Shown: positions 1 through 9,883, numbered from the stretch's first letter. The stretch: 53,605 bases of DNA from Acetobacter nitrogenifigens DSM 23921 = NBRC 105050 (GCF_000429165.1 NZ_AUBI01000019.1:1-53605); one strand, 5' to 3'. Numbers and translations are program-made. The notes: generated by a model not told the origin, from the sequence alone.

Positions 1-50
1 TAAGCATGCCGCCAGCGTTCGCTCTGAGCCAGGATCAAACTCTCAGGTTC
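1..50 (-). rRNA. rrs: 16S ribosomal RNA, 5' end only
   Basis: Read on the minus strand this is the 5' end of 16S rRNA, including the universal 27F primer region (AGAGTTTGATCCTGGCTCAG) and the following GAACGCTGGCGGCATGCTTA typical of Alphaproteobacteria and Acetobacteraceae. The gene continues off the left edge of the window. The mature 5' end is estimated from the E. coli alignment, so the boundary near base 50 is approximate. Confidence 0.95.
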
Positions 51-303
51 ATCACGTCAGAGCCAAAGCCCCAACATAACAAACAAAGCCAAGTCCTAGC
101 CAAATTCCTATCATTGACAGGAACATGTACTCATCGAAACATCTGTATAAAACGCGTCTGTCAAAAGATACGCTAAACAAACGTCCAATCAGTCAGACTT
201 AACCTAAAGTCCAACCAACCAACCCCCCAGATCAAAAAGCCCGAAAGCCCCCTAACCCAAGAAGAAACGCCGTCAGCATATCCCTCTCTATTCCATATTC
301 TCT

Positions 304-315
304 TGTCAAAGAGCA
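304..315 (-). promoter_or_regulatory. rrn leader boxA antitermination element
   Basis: The minus strand reads TGCTCTTTGACA, a close match to the ribosomal boxA bound by NusB/NusE (S10). It lies between the predicted rrn promoter and the 16S 5' end, as expected for an rRNA antitermination leader. The rest of the 51-390 stretch is untranslated leader; no gene is supported there. Confidence 0.75.
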
Positions 316-393
316 GGCCGCCAACCAGCGGGCCGAGAACTTTACCGGCTTCGTCCGAGAAGATCAACCCCTCAGCGCCGCCGGTGAACGGGG

Positions 394-422
394 GTATAAG
401 CCCCCTCACACCACACCGTCAA
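394..422 (-). promoter_or_regulatory. rrn operon promoter
   Basis: On the minus strand TTGACG (417-422) is followed after 17 bp by TTATAC (394-399), a good sigma70-type promoter. It sits about 340 bp upstream of the 16S 5' end and upstream of boxA. Transcription would start near base 387. This is a motif call; the start site is not mapped. Confidence 0.65.
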
Positions 423-551
423 CACCAACCCACAAAAAAAACGCAGATTTTTCACCTCAACCCGCAGAACCAGCAGCCGACCGCGATTTCAAGCCAATCG
501 TAGCCACCCCGACGGTCGGGAAAGACGACCAACATTGCCCGTTTCTGCCGA

Positions 552-2009
552 ATGGCCGATACGGCGACTATGACCGAAAGCAGCCAGAACGCCCGGAACT
601 CTCGCGGTCAGCCGCCGCATTCCGACGCCAACGCCCCTGAGGACGCCCATACCGAACAAGACAACGCCTCTCCCCAGAAGCGTATCGTTCGCAATGTCAG
701 CATCCTTATGGCCGGGCGCGCACTTAACGCACCGCTGGCCCTACTGCACACGTCTCTTGCCATACGGTTACTGGGCGCCCACGATTTCGGCCTGATCGTC
801 CTTCTCTATGCGTTCGCGCGCACGGTTGGAGACATCGCCGACTTTCAGTCGTGGCAGACGGTCCTCAATTTCGGCAGTGAGTCTCTGGGCAGGCGCGACA
901 TCAACGCGTTCCATCGAATCCTGCGTTTCGGCCTGACGCTCGATATTGCCGGAGGGCTCTTCGGCGCCCTGATCGGCGCGGCCTTCGCCTGGTTGGGACG
1001 CGACTGGCTCGGCTGGCCGGATTCACTCGCCCTCCTGGGGCCGTTATACGCCACGAGCATATTCTTCATGGCGTCAGCCACTCCAGTCGGCATACTCAGG
1101 CTTCTGAACAAATACAGCCTGATTTCGGCGCAAAGCGTCGTGGCCACCGTGGTGCGGCTGGTCGGGACACTCATATTATGGGCGTGGGGCGGCAGCGTTA
1201 CCGCAATGGCTGCGGTCTGGATGCTGGCGGAAGTCGCGTCCTGCGTGACGTTGTTTGGGTTCGCTACGCTGGAATTGGCGAAAAAAGATCTACTGAGGGG
1301 CCTTCTGGATCGCCCCGGGCAAATTTTCGAGGATCTTTTTCGTGGTGGAATCAGTCGCGCATTTCCCGGGGTCTGGCGCTTCGCGCTGACAACCAACCTG
1401 AATTCGACGCTGACCCTCGCCTTCGGGCATATTGGCACCCTGGTGATCGGCGGCATGTTGGGGCCGGTGAGCGCCAGTTACTATCGTGTCGGAAGCCAGA
1501 TCGCCGCCGGCATCGCGAAACCCGCGACCCTCGTGCAGTCGACGCTGTACCCGGAGATGACCCGACTCTGGAATAAACGGGATACATTGCACTTGTATGT
1601 ATTGGCTGTGCGCGCGGCCCTTGCCGCCGGAGCCCTGGGAAGCGTGCTACTGTGCTTCGCATGGTTTCTCGGAGGGCCGATCCTGCAGATCGTAATCGGA
1701 CCGAACGGAGCAGACGCCCTACCCCTCACGATGTGGTTGCTTGGAGCCGAGGTCGTAGCCATATGGGGATTGCCGCTTGAGCCTCTGTTGTTCACGATGC
1801 GCCGGATTGGCGCCGTGATCATCGCCCGAGGCTTGGACGCCATGCTTTATCTGCCACTTCTCGTGCTGACGACCGAGTGGTACGGTCTTGATGGAGCGGG
1901 CCCGGCGATACTTGGAGCCACCGTATTTCTTGTCCTTATGCAACTGGGATTTGTCTGGCGACTGAGCGGCGCTAAGCCGGCAGGCGTGGACGCGCCCCCC
2001 AAAGGATAG
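552..2009 (+). CDS. Lipid/polysaccharide flippase (Wzx/MATE-like)
   Basis: The 485-residue protein has a polar N-terminal tail of about 45 residues and then hydrophobic segments throughout, with the layout of the Wzx/RfbX branch of the MOP flippase superfamily. Such proteins move lipid-linked glycans or lipids across the inner membrane. The ATG at 552 has only a weak ribosome site, and an in-frame ATG lies six codons later. The stop TAG overlaps the GTG start of the next gene, so the two are translationally coupled. Because sphingolipid synthesis genes follow, the cargo could be a lipid rather than an O-antigen unit; that is inference. The family is moderately sure, the substrate unknown. Confidence 0.75.
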   Translation: MADTATMTESSQNARNSRGQPPHSDANAPEDAHTEQDNASPQKRIVRNVSILMAGRALNAPLALLHTSLAIRLLGAHDFGLIVLLYAFARTVGDIADFQSWQTVLNFGSESLGRRDINAFHRILRFGLTLDIAGGLFGALIGAAFAWLGRDWLGWPDSLALLGPLYATSIFFMASATPVGILRLLNKYSLISAQSVVATVVRLVGTLILWAWGGSVTAMAAVWMLAEVASCVTLFGFATLELAKKDLLRGLLDRPGQIFEDLFRGGISRAFPGVWRFALTTNLNSTLTLAFGHIGTLVIGGMLGPVSASYYRVGSQIAAGIAKPATLVQSTLYPEMTRLWNKRDTLHLYVLAVRAALAAGALGSVLLCFAWFLGGPILQIVIGPNGADALPLTMWLLGAEVVAIWGLPLEPLLFTMRRIGAVIIARGLDAMLYLPLLVLTTEWYGLDGAGPAILGATVFLVLMQLGFVWRLSGAKPAGVDAPPKG

Positions 2010-3154
2010 TGCGTAACCTACTGATGCGTTTACTTTTTCCCTATATAGCGCAACCTCACCAGACGCTTCATTCCCTCCCCATCGCCATGGAGACCGCCAG
2101 CCGCCACCCCGGCGTGGAGGTCCATGTTGCCTGCGCGACCGAGAAGCACCTGGACTACGCGAAGTTCCTCGCCTCGTTTTACCCGGAGGCACAGGTACGA
2201 TTCGAGCTCCTACACTTGCCAAACATGATCCGCAGGCAGGTTGAGAAGCACGGACACACCGTTATTTCGAAGTTTGCGAGCCTGTTTTATAACAAGAATT
2301 ATTTCTCTACATTTCAGGGCATAGTGGTTCCAGAGAGAACTTCGCTCTATCTCCGCAAGCTCGGCGTCCAAACCCCGCGGATGATCTGGACTCGCCACGG
2401 CGCCGGCGACCGCGCCATCGGGTTCGCTCGTGACGTAAGATTGTTCGATTACGTTCTCATGGCGGGCCGCAAGCTTGAGCAGCGCCTGCTCGCCGACGGG
2501 TCCATCAGGCCGGGGCGCTACAAGACAGGCGTCTACGCGAAATTCGACATGGTCCAGCGTATGCAAACGGGACGGCCCCGCCTGTTCCCAAATGATCGTC
2601 CGACCGTCATGTACAATCCACACTTCAGTCGTGGGCTGTCTTCGTGGCCGCGCTTCGGGCTTAATATCCTTGATCATTTCGCCCGACAGGACCGCTACAA
2701 CCTCGTTTTCGCGCCGCATTATCGTCTGTTCGACACACGTCGCGCCGAGATCGCGCAGCTAAAACGCGCCTATGGCCATTACGAGCACATGCTGATCGAT
2801 ACAGGCAGCCCGCGCAGCCTCGACATGACCTACACCATGGGCTCCGATCTCTACCTTGGCGACGTCAGCTCTCAGGTGGCGGAGTTTCTGATCCGGCCGC
2901 GCCCCTGCCTGTTTCTCAACGCTCACGACGTCGCCTGGCAGGACGATCCCAACTACCGTTTCTGGTCGCTGGGCGACGTCAGGGACAGCGCCGACGATAT
3001 CGGCGGGGCGATTGATCGGGCGTTTTTCACGCATGAAGATTTCATCGCCAGCCAAAAAGACTATATAGGCGACACCTTCGACCTCAGCGGCGACGCCCCT
3101 ACAGCGCCAGTCGGGGCGGACGCAATTGTCGATTACCTTAGAATGGCCAGCTGA
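2009..3154 (+). CDS. CDP-glycerol glycerophosphotransferase-like GT-B protein
   Basis: This 381-residue soluble-looking protein resembles the C-terminal GT-B domain of TagB/TagF-type CDP-glycerol:glycerophosphate transferases. Visible hallmarks are RHGAGDRAIGF (near the family's HG motif, about residues 128-138), a FAPHYRLFD stretch containing the second conserved His, and SDLYLGDVSSQVAEFL, equivalent to the family's SDxxxxDxSSxxxE nucleotide-site motif. A GTG start at 2009 overlaps the previous stop; an ATG five codons later is an alternative. The stop overlaps the next start (TGATG). Teichoic acid is not expected in this lineage, so the acceptor is open; a lipid head group or a capsular polymer are both possible. 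Confidence 0.6.
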   Translation: MRNLLMRLLFPYIAQPHQTLHSLPIAMETASRHPGVEVHVACATEKHLDYAKFLASFYPEAQVRFELLHLPNMIRRQVEKHGHTVISKFASLFYNKNYFSTFQGIVVPERTSLYLRKLGVQTPRMIWTRHGAGDRAIGFARDVRLFDYVLMAGRKLEQRLLADGSIRPGRYKTGVYAKFDMVQRMQTGRPRLFPNDRPTVMYNPHFSRGLSSWPRFGLNILDHFARQDRYNLVFAPHYRLFDTRRAEIAQLKRAYGHYEHMLIDTGSPRSLDMTYTMGSDLYLGDVSSQVAEFLIRPRPCLFLNAHDVAWQDDPNYRFWSLGDVRDSADDIGGAIDRAFFTHEDFIASQKDYIGDTFDLSGDAPTAPVGADAIVDYLRMAS

Positions 3155-4944
3155 TGACCGTCATATCTCGTGTGGATAACGCTTCTTTGAATCTTGCGTT
3201 CCAGAACACATCGCCAGCTCCAGTTCCGAGCGCCTCCGGACAGAAGCGCCGCCACGGAGATTTCGACACCTTCACCGCAGCGCTCGATTACGCTGCGGAA
3301 GGCTCGGCCGGTTTCAATATATATTCCGGACGTGGCGTGCTGCTTGAAGCGCTTCCTTACGCCGCTCTCAGGGAGCAGGCGCGGGAAATGGCGCTTCGCC
3401 TGCTTGCGCTCGGCCTGAAGCCCGGCGACCGCGTCGGCCTGATCGCCGAGAGCGATGGTGATTTCGCACGTATCTTCTTTGGCTGCCAGTACGCCGGACT
3501 GGTCGCGACCCCCATGCCGTTGCCCGTCGCCTTCGGCGGACGCGAAGCCTATGTCGCGACCATACGCGGCATGATCGAAAGCTCCGACGCGTCCGCTCTC
3601 GTGGTCCCGGACGTCATTGGCGGATGGACCGACGAAATCGTCGCCGGCTTTGATTTGAAATTCGGCGGAAACCCGGCGCAACTGGCCTCCCTACCCGCGC
3701 CAATGCGCCCGCTTCCTGCAGTCAAACCAGAAGCGCTGTCCTATCTTCAGTTCTCCTCAGGCAGCACACGCTTCCCTAAAGGCGTTTGCGTCACCCAAAA
3801 ATCGGGCATGGCCAACGCGCGCTCCATCGCGCGCGACGGCCTCCAGGTGCGGGAAGACGGAGATCGTTGCGTATCCTGGCTGCCACTGTACCATGACATG
3901 GGCCTCGTCGGGTTCTTCCTGACGCCCATGACATGCCAGCTGACAGTCGATCTTTTACCGACCCGCGAATTCGCCCGCCGCCCTCATGTGTGGCTGGAAC
4001 TGATCTCACGCAATCGCGGCACCATTTCCTATAGCCCGTCCTTCGGTTACGAGCTTTGCGCCCGTCGATCCGGCTCGGGCGATATCGACCTGTCGTGCTG
4101 GCGGATCGCCGGTATCGGCGGAGACATGATCCGGCCGCACATCCTCGAAGACTTCGGGGAACGCTTCGCTTCCGTTGGCTTCGATCAACGGGCCTTCGTC
4201 GCCAGCTACGGCATGGCCGAAGCCACCCTCGCCATCAGCTTCGCCCCTTTGGGAAGCGGCATCCAGACCGACACGGTCGATCTGCGCCGCTTGGAGTCCG
4301 AAGGCGTGGCGATTTCCGCGAACGATCCCTCCCTTTCGCTGCGCACGTTCATGCTGTGTGGCCGCGTCCTGCCTGGGCATGAAATGGAAGTGCGCGGCCC
4401 GGACGGCTCGGCCCTGCCCGAACGGACAGTCGGCGCGATCTACGTGCGCGGGCCGAGCCTGATGAGCGGTTATTTCCGCCTTCCGGTGGAAACCGCCGAG
4501 GCGCTAAGCGCCGATGGCTGGCTGAACACCGGCGATCTTGGCTACATGAAGGACGGCCAGATCGTCGTCACCGGCCGGGCAAAGGACCTGATCATCATCA
4601 ACGGCCGCAATATCTGGCCGCAGGATCTGGAGTGGTGCGCCGAAACCGAGATCGAGACGCTCCGCAGCCGCGATGTCGCCGTGTTCTCGATCGAGGAAGA
4701 CGACAGGGAAAAAGTGGTGGCGCTCGTGCAATGCCGCGCAACCACAGCTGACGCGCGAGAGGAACTGCGCGACCGCGTCGCAAGCCTTTTCCGTCGCTTG
4801 CACGGTGTCGACGTCAATGTCGTGCTCGTGCCTCCGCACTCCCTACCACAGACGTCCTCCGGCAAGCTGACGCGGGCAAAGGCGAAAACTATGCTGCTGT
4901 CCGGCGCTTTCGACCCTCGCGACGAAACAGCCGACGCCGCATGA
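3154..4944 (+). CDS. Fatty acyl-AMP ligase / acyl-ACP synthetase (AasR-like)
   Basis: This 596-residue ANL-superfamily enzyme would activate a fatty acid as acyl-AMP and load it on a carrier protein. The ATP-binding P-loop reads SSGSTRFPKG (about residue 202 on), the adenylate motif YGMAEATLA follows, then WLNTGDLGY and a hinge with GRAKDLIIINGRNIWPQD, which is typical of fatty acyl-AMP ligases rather than acyl-CoA synthetases. The C-terminal catalytic lysine lies in TSSGKLTRAKAK. The gene overlaps its upstream neighbour by one base and precedes an acyl carrier protein and serine palmitoyltransferase gene. In Caulobacter the same trio (aasR, acpR, spt) starts ceramide synthesis, so its partner is very likely the adjacent carrier protein. 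Confidence 0.82.
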   Translation: MTVISRVDNASLNLAFQNTSPAPVPSASGQKRRHGDFDTFTAALDYAAEGSAGFNIYSGRGVLLEALPYAALREQAREMALRLLALGLKPGDRVGLIAESDGDFARIFFGCQYAGLVATPMPLPVAFGGREAYVATIRGMIESSDASALVVPDVIGGWTDEIVAGFDLKFGGNPAQLASLPAPMRPLPAVKPEALSYLQFSSGSTRFPKGVCVTQKSGMANARSIARDGLQVREDGDRCVSWLPLYHDMGLVGFFLTPMTCQLTVDLLPTREFARRPHVWLELISRNRGTISYSPSFGYELCARRSGSGDIDLSCWRIAGIGGDMIRPHILEDFGERFASVGFDQRAFVASYGMAEATLAISFAPLGSGIQTDTVDLRRLESEGVAISANDPSLSLRTFMLCGRVLPGHEMEVRGPDGSALPERTVGAIYVRGPSLMSGYFRLPVETAEALSADGWLNTGDLGYMKDGQIVVTGRAKDLIIINGRNIWPQDLEWCAETEIETLRSRDVAVFSIEEDDREKVVALVQCRATTADAREELRDRVASLFRRLHGVDVNVVLVPPHSLPQTSSGKLTRAKAKTMLLSGAFDPRDETADAA

Positions 4945-5110
4945 TGCGCCGCGCGCATGACGCGCGCGCAATGCCAGGCCGCTTCTGGCCAGCCATCAGC
5001 TTTTAAGCCATAACGACGGCGCTCGGCTCGCACGGCGAGGCGAAGGTCGTCGTCTGCGACAGATACAAGCCGACGCGTGGCGGCGGACAGCAATGATGAA
5101 AGGTGATCCG

Positions 5111-5362
5111 ATGAGCGAAACAATTGAGGATGTATCGGCGCTGATCGTCAACAAGCTGCTGGCCAATCCCAAGGTGCCCCGCGACATAAACGGGTCCAGC
5201 AAGATAGTGGAAGATCTGGCTTTCGACTCACTCGCCGTGATGAATTTCGTCATGGAGATCGAAGACGAAATGGATGTATCCGTGCCGCTCGACCGTCTTG
5301 CCGACATCCGCACCGTGGACGACCTTGCGACCTGTATCGTCTCCCTCAAAAATGGCGGTTGA
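5111..5362 (+). CDS. Dedicated acyl carrier protein (AcpR-like)
   Basis: An 83-residue acidic acyl carrier protein with the phosphopantetheine serine at Ser40 in AFDSLAVMNF. The start at 5111 gives the usual ACP N terminus and has AAAGGTG as ribosome site; ATG codons at 5093 and 5096 are less likely because that site would lie inside the coding region. It sits between the acyl-AMP ligase and serine palmitoyltransferase genes, 7 bp before the latter. It probably carries the long acyl chain that is condensed with serine, separately from the housekeeping AcpP. The 148-bp gap upstream holds a GC-rich alternating hairpin (near 4951-4969) and no gene. Confidence 0.85.
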   Translation: MSETIEDVSALIVNKLLANPKVPRDINGSSKIVEDLAFDSLAVMNFVMEIEDEMDVSVPLDRLADIRTVDDLATCIVSLKNGG

Positions 5363-5369
5363 GGTCTGA

Positions 5370-6557
5370 ATGAGCATCTTCGACAAGTTCCGCACCGTCG
5401 AGCAAAGACTCGCCCTGCTGACCGCTGGCGGCGGCCGTAACCCGTTCGACGTGATGATCGAACGGCCCGTGTCCTCGACAGTCGGAATCATCGAAGGCCG
5501 CGACACGCTGCTGTTCGGCACGAACAACTATCTCGGACTCAGCCAGTCCCAGCGTGCGATCGACGCCGCGATCGACGCCGTGCGCGCCAGAGGCGTAGGC
5601 ACTACCGGATCGCGGATCGCCAACGGCACGCAGAGCGTGCACCGGCAGCTTGAGCAACGCATTGCCTCGTTCTTCGGGCAGAAGCACTGCATGGTGTTCT
5701 CCACCGGTTATCAAGCCAATCTCGGAATGATCTCGACCCTCGCCGGCAAGGACGATTACCTGATCCTCGACGCCGACAGCCACGCGAGCATCTACGACGC
5801 CAGCCGTCTTGGACATGCCCAGGTTATACGCTTCAAGCACAACGATCCCGACGATCTGCACAAACGCCTGCGGCGCCTTGAAGGAGCGCCCGGCGCCAAG
5901 CTGGTCGTCGTGGAGGGCATCTATTCGATGACCGGCAACGTCGCGCCACTCAAAGAGATGGCCGCGATCAAACGAGAAACCGGCGCGACGCTGCTCGTCG
6001 ACGAAGCCCATTCGTTCGGCGTTCTCGGCCCGACCGGACGCGGCGTCGCCGAGGCTGAAGCCGTCGAGGCGGATGTCGATTTTATCGTCGGCACGTTCTC
6101 GAAGAGCCTGGGAACCGTCGGCGGTTACTGCGTCTCCAATCACGACGAGATTGATCTCGTCCGACTGCAGTGCCGCCCCTATATGTTCACGGCCTCCCTG
6201 CCGCCGGAAGTAATCGCCGCCACGATGGCGGCGCTCGACGACATGCTCGCCCAACCGGAACTGCGGACGCAGCTGTCACAGAACGCAGCGCAGTTTCACG
6301 CAGGCCTCAAGGGTCTGGGGCTGAACGTCAGCCAGCAGGTCAGCCCGGTCGTGGCGGTGACTCTGGAAACTGTCGAAGAAGCGATTGCTTTGTGGAACAG
6401 GCTTCTGGACCTCGGGCTTTACGTCAATCTGAGCCTGCCGCCCGCGACCCCTGATCATCGCCCGCTTTTGCGGTGCTCGGTGATGGCCAGCCATACGAGC
6501 GCGCAGATCGCGCGCGCTGTCGAAATCTTCGCCGAAGCTGGCGCAAGTCTCAGTTAA
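5370..6557 (+). CDS. spt: Serine palmitoyltransferase (sphingolipid synthesis)
   Basis: A 395-residue PLP enzyme of the alpha-oxoamine synthase family that condenses L-serine with an acyl thioester to 3-ketosphinganine in the cytoplasm. PLP residues are visible: His138 (DADSHAS), Asp211/His214 (DEAHSFG) and the Schiff-base Lys245 (GTFSKSLGTVGG). What separates it from BioF and Kbl is VSNHDEIDLVRLQCRPYMFT and the PPATP loop (357-361) followed by LLRCS (366-370), which closely match the soluble Sphingomonas SPT, including its substrate-recognition arginine. It is next to a dedicated ACP, so acyl-ACP is the probable donor. Automatic labels such as 8-amino-7-oxononanoate synthase would be misleading. 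Ceramide synthase and 3-ketosphinganine reductase genes are not in the window. Confidence 0.88.
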   Translation: MSIFDKFRTVEQRLALLTAGGGRNPFDVMIERPVSSTVGIIEGRDTLLFGTNNYLGLSQSQRAIDAAIDAVRARGVGTTGSRIANGTQSVHRQLEQRIASFFGQKHCMVFSTGYQANLGMISTLAGKDDYLILDADSHASIYDASRLGHAQVIRFKHNDPDDLHKRLRRLEGAPGAKLVVVEGIYSMTGNVAPLKEMAAIKRETGATLLVDEAHSFGVLGPTGRGVAEAEAVEADVDFIVGTFSKSLGTVGGYCVSNHDEIDLVRLQCRPYMFTASLPPEVIAATMAALDDMLAQPELRTQLSQNAAQFHAGLKGLGLNVSQQVSPVVAVTLETVEEAIALWNRLLDLGLYVNLSLPPATPDHRPLLRCSVMASHTSAQIARAVEIFAEAGASLS

Positions 6558-7026
6558 CGTAAAGGCAGGGTCCGTATCAGCCTTTATCGGCAAGTAGACG
6601 GACCCCACCGGGTTTTCCACCACCCTTACGGCGCCTCAGCATATCGAGGCCCGATCAGGCGTCCGTTGACGAGCGTCTGCGTTACCAAAGCGCTGTCCAG
6701 TCGCCATTTTTGGTACCCCCACCCAACTCGCGTCCTTCCAGCTCATCCGACGCTTCCCCCGCTCGGCAGGCGTCACTCGAGCGTGAGGCGATCCGATGAT
6801 TACGCAGGATCGGAAAAATCCCCGAAAAAATAGGGATCTGGCACCTTATCTATTCACACGGGTTTACGGATAAAGTTCCTGTTCATCGTTTTGGCGAGCA
6901 TTATCCGACCAGCCGATTCCATCTGACCGGATGACGCCCCAGGATCGAATACAGAACTGACGTCGACAGGTGCGATTCCACAACAGCCCTATCGCAACTC
7001 CGCCGCCGCATACCGACCGACGCCAG
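6558..7026. other. Intergenic stretch, no gene seen
   Basis: No convincing coding region lies here. Just after spt there is an imperfect stem (GGGTCCGT at 6568-6575 pairing with ACGGACCC at 6598-6605, 22-base loop) that might contribute to termination, but it lacks a clear T run. The rest is unremarkable. Confidence 0.4.
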
Positions 7027-7629
7027 TCACGCCCCAAAAAGCGCCGGAGCGTCCGGCAACGCCTCCACACAGAGACCGAAACATACGCTCGACATGCACG
7101 AAAACGTCGCCGAGGCGAATTTTTGCGTGGCGCGCCAGCAGAACGCCAACGCGTATGCATCCAGCGTAATCATATCCGAAGTAGAGGCGTCCGCATGATC
7201 GGCAAGGCGAAAATCGCCCTCTCCATAAAGGCAAAACACCGACAACGTCGCCGCGGAAGAAAGAGGAATGGAGAAGCTTTTCCTGAACGGCCTCAGGGTT
7301 ATGCGTACCTTTCTGACGACCGCCAACGCGGCGACGAGAGATACGGTCTGTTCGACATCCTCTCTCAGAAAACGACAATTTTGTGAAATCTTTGCTTTGT
7401 CTCGAAGAAACAAGATGGCCTGGTCAACAGTGCCTGAAAACGCCACCCCGTCGTTTACGGGTGCATCATTGACGATATGCGCAGTCCAGTCTCGAGGCGC
7501 CTGACGCCCCCAGACCACGATGTCGGAAGATGCCCCTAAAACGTCAGCAACGATGGCTGGATCTGACGACGCCGTGACCCTTGCGCCAGCATCGTCCCGG
7601 CTGGCCGGCCAGCTATCGACTACGAACAT
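7027..7629 (-). CDS. Diverged DUF1826-like protein
   Basis: A 200-residue protein of unknown function. Its N-terminal half (IVVWGRQAPRDW, about residues 37-48, and FLREDVEQTVSLVAALAVVRKVRITLRPF, about 87-115) follows the pattern of DUF1826 proteins. The C-terminal half keeps only the spacing: where the neighbour has FHVDN, LLCTYIGPG and HRSPP, this one has FSIPL, VFCLYGEG and CMSSV, so the conserved histidines are gone. The ATG overlaps the end of the upstream DUF1826 gene by 17 bp, so both are probably one zinc-responsive transcript. It may be a non-catalytic partner or a decaying duplicate. The assignment is by eye and tentative. Confidence 0.5.
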   Translation of the reverse strand: MFVVDSWPASRDDAGARVTASSDPAIVADVLGASSDIVVWGRQAPRDWTAHIVNDAPVNDGVAFSGTVDQAILFLRDKAKISQNCRFLREDVEQTVSLVAALAVVRKVRITLRPFRKSFSIPLSSAATLSVFCLYGEGDFRLADHADASTSDMITLDAYALAFCWRATQKFASATFSCMSSVCFGLCVEALPDAPALFGA

Positions 7630-8245
7630 TTAAGGTGCTCGCTGCAACGGATTGTTGAACGTTCATTCCGCATGCCCCCACGTGATCGACGGTCAGCAGC
7701 AAACGCCGCGTCGAAATGGAAAGCTCGGAAAGCGGCGGCGACCGGTGAAGCACGGCTCCTGCGGCCACCCCCCCCGGATAGAGCAACCCTTTAAGAATAA
7801 CTATATCTCCGGCAAGTGTTTCGTGAATATCGCCATCATCGGCGCGTTTCCACTGCACGCCGGGGCCGATATAGGTGCAGAGCAACCGCAACCCAACATT
7901 GTCGACGTGAAAACGGCGGCAACTGTCGTGGTCAATGCACTCAAGTCGAAGACGCACATCGTCTTCTCCGGTCAAATGCCTGTAATGATGCACCAGCGCC
8001 AGAATGTCGTCGACGAGACATGCTGCGGCATTCCCGGCAACGCTCATCAGCCGGGTCTCCAGAATCTCCGGCCTGCCCATATCGAGGAAAAGTTCCGGAC
8101 CACTCTCAAGATAGGCGAATACAGCCCTAACGAGACCTTGATCCAGAACGCGCGGCAAGTGGGCCAGATGACAATCCGGGCGCTCTATCTCGCGCAACGA
8201 CGAAGGAACCAGCAACCGTCGCTGTGTCGCACATCCGGAGCGCAT
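7613..8245 (-). CDS. DUF1826 domain protein, zinc-starvation gene
   Basis: A 210-residue DUF1826 protein, a family of unknown biochemical function often linked to Zur boxes and CobW GTPases. Hallmarks are FLREDV-like segments early on, then CRRFHVDNVGLRLLCTYIGPG with the conserved His and Asp, GDIVILKG, and LHRSPP with a further His; these might bind metal. The start at 8245 has AGGGA six bases upstream; an ATG at 8260 lies within 2 bp of the Zur box and is less likely. It is divergent from the GTPase gene across the Zur palindrome, so both should be derepressed when zinc is scarce. Confidence 0.8.
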   Translation of the reverse strand: MRSGCATQRRLLVPSSLREIERPDCHLAHLPRVLDQGLVRAVFAYLESGPELFLDMGRPEILETRLMSVAGNAAACLVDDILALVHHYRHLTGEDDVRLRLECIDHDSCRRFHVDNVGLRLLCTYIGPGVQWKRADDGDIHETLAGDIVILKGLLYPGGVAAGAVLHRSPPLSELSISTRRLLLTVDHVGACGMNVQQSVAASTLNVRSR

Positions 8246-8261
8246 TTGAGTTCCCTGCATT

Positions 8262-8281
8262 TGTTATGTTATAACATAACA
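8262..8281. promoter_or_regulatory. Zur box (zinc uptake regulator operator)
   Basis: TGTTATGTTATAACATAACA is a perfect 20-bp palindrome of the form bound by proteobacterial Zur. It lies between the divergent DUF1826 (start 8245) and CobW/ZigA-type (start 8320) genes, both typical Zur-regulon members, so one repressor dimer pair probably controls both. Confidence 0.88.
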
Positions 8282-8319
8282 TGACGCTCACCTTCGGCGC
8301 AACAGCAGGATCAGCCCCC

Positions 8320-9541
<1,222 letters not shown>

Positions 9542-9549
<8 letters not shown>

Positions 9550-9883
9550 TCCCGGACGCTCTAATGAACGCACGCTACGAGGCGAGATGTGGCGGCGATA
9601 TGAAGGCGACGACTGGGACGCTTTCGACGCTCTGCCCTGCGCCGTCCGCAGGAGGCTGAACGAGCACAGCTATGACGCGTGGGCCGTCAATGTCCTGATG
9701 CTGTGGCGTCATTACAAGCGACAATATGGACGAACGCCTCGTGCGGAGCGGGCTCTGATCCGTTATCTCGATTATTGCGAACGACTGGAGCGGCAGGCGT
9801 TCGCCGAGCGACATGCGGAGCGGTTCGGATATCCGCTCGCCCACGACGCCGCCCGGGCGAGCGTCCTGCGTCTGTCTTCCTGA
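9542..9883 (+). CDS. Small conserved-looking protein in the zinc operon
   Basis: A 113-residue arginine- and tryptophan-rich soluble protein ([17 protein letters not shown] near residues 16-32, then a helical [17 protein letters not shown] segment). I do not recognise its function; it resembles small DUF6525-type proteins only loosely. It overlaps the GTPase gene by 8 bp and is therefore probably translated with it under Zur control. Confidence 0.6.

Noticed and set aside
173..503. Short open frames on both strands in the rRNA leader
   Set aside because: They lie in the rrn promoter and leader, which explain the sequence; no protein features.
5346..6254. A 302-codon minus-strand open frame opposite spt
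   Set aside because: High-GC shadow frame; the plus-strand enzyme has catalytic residues in place.
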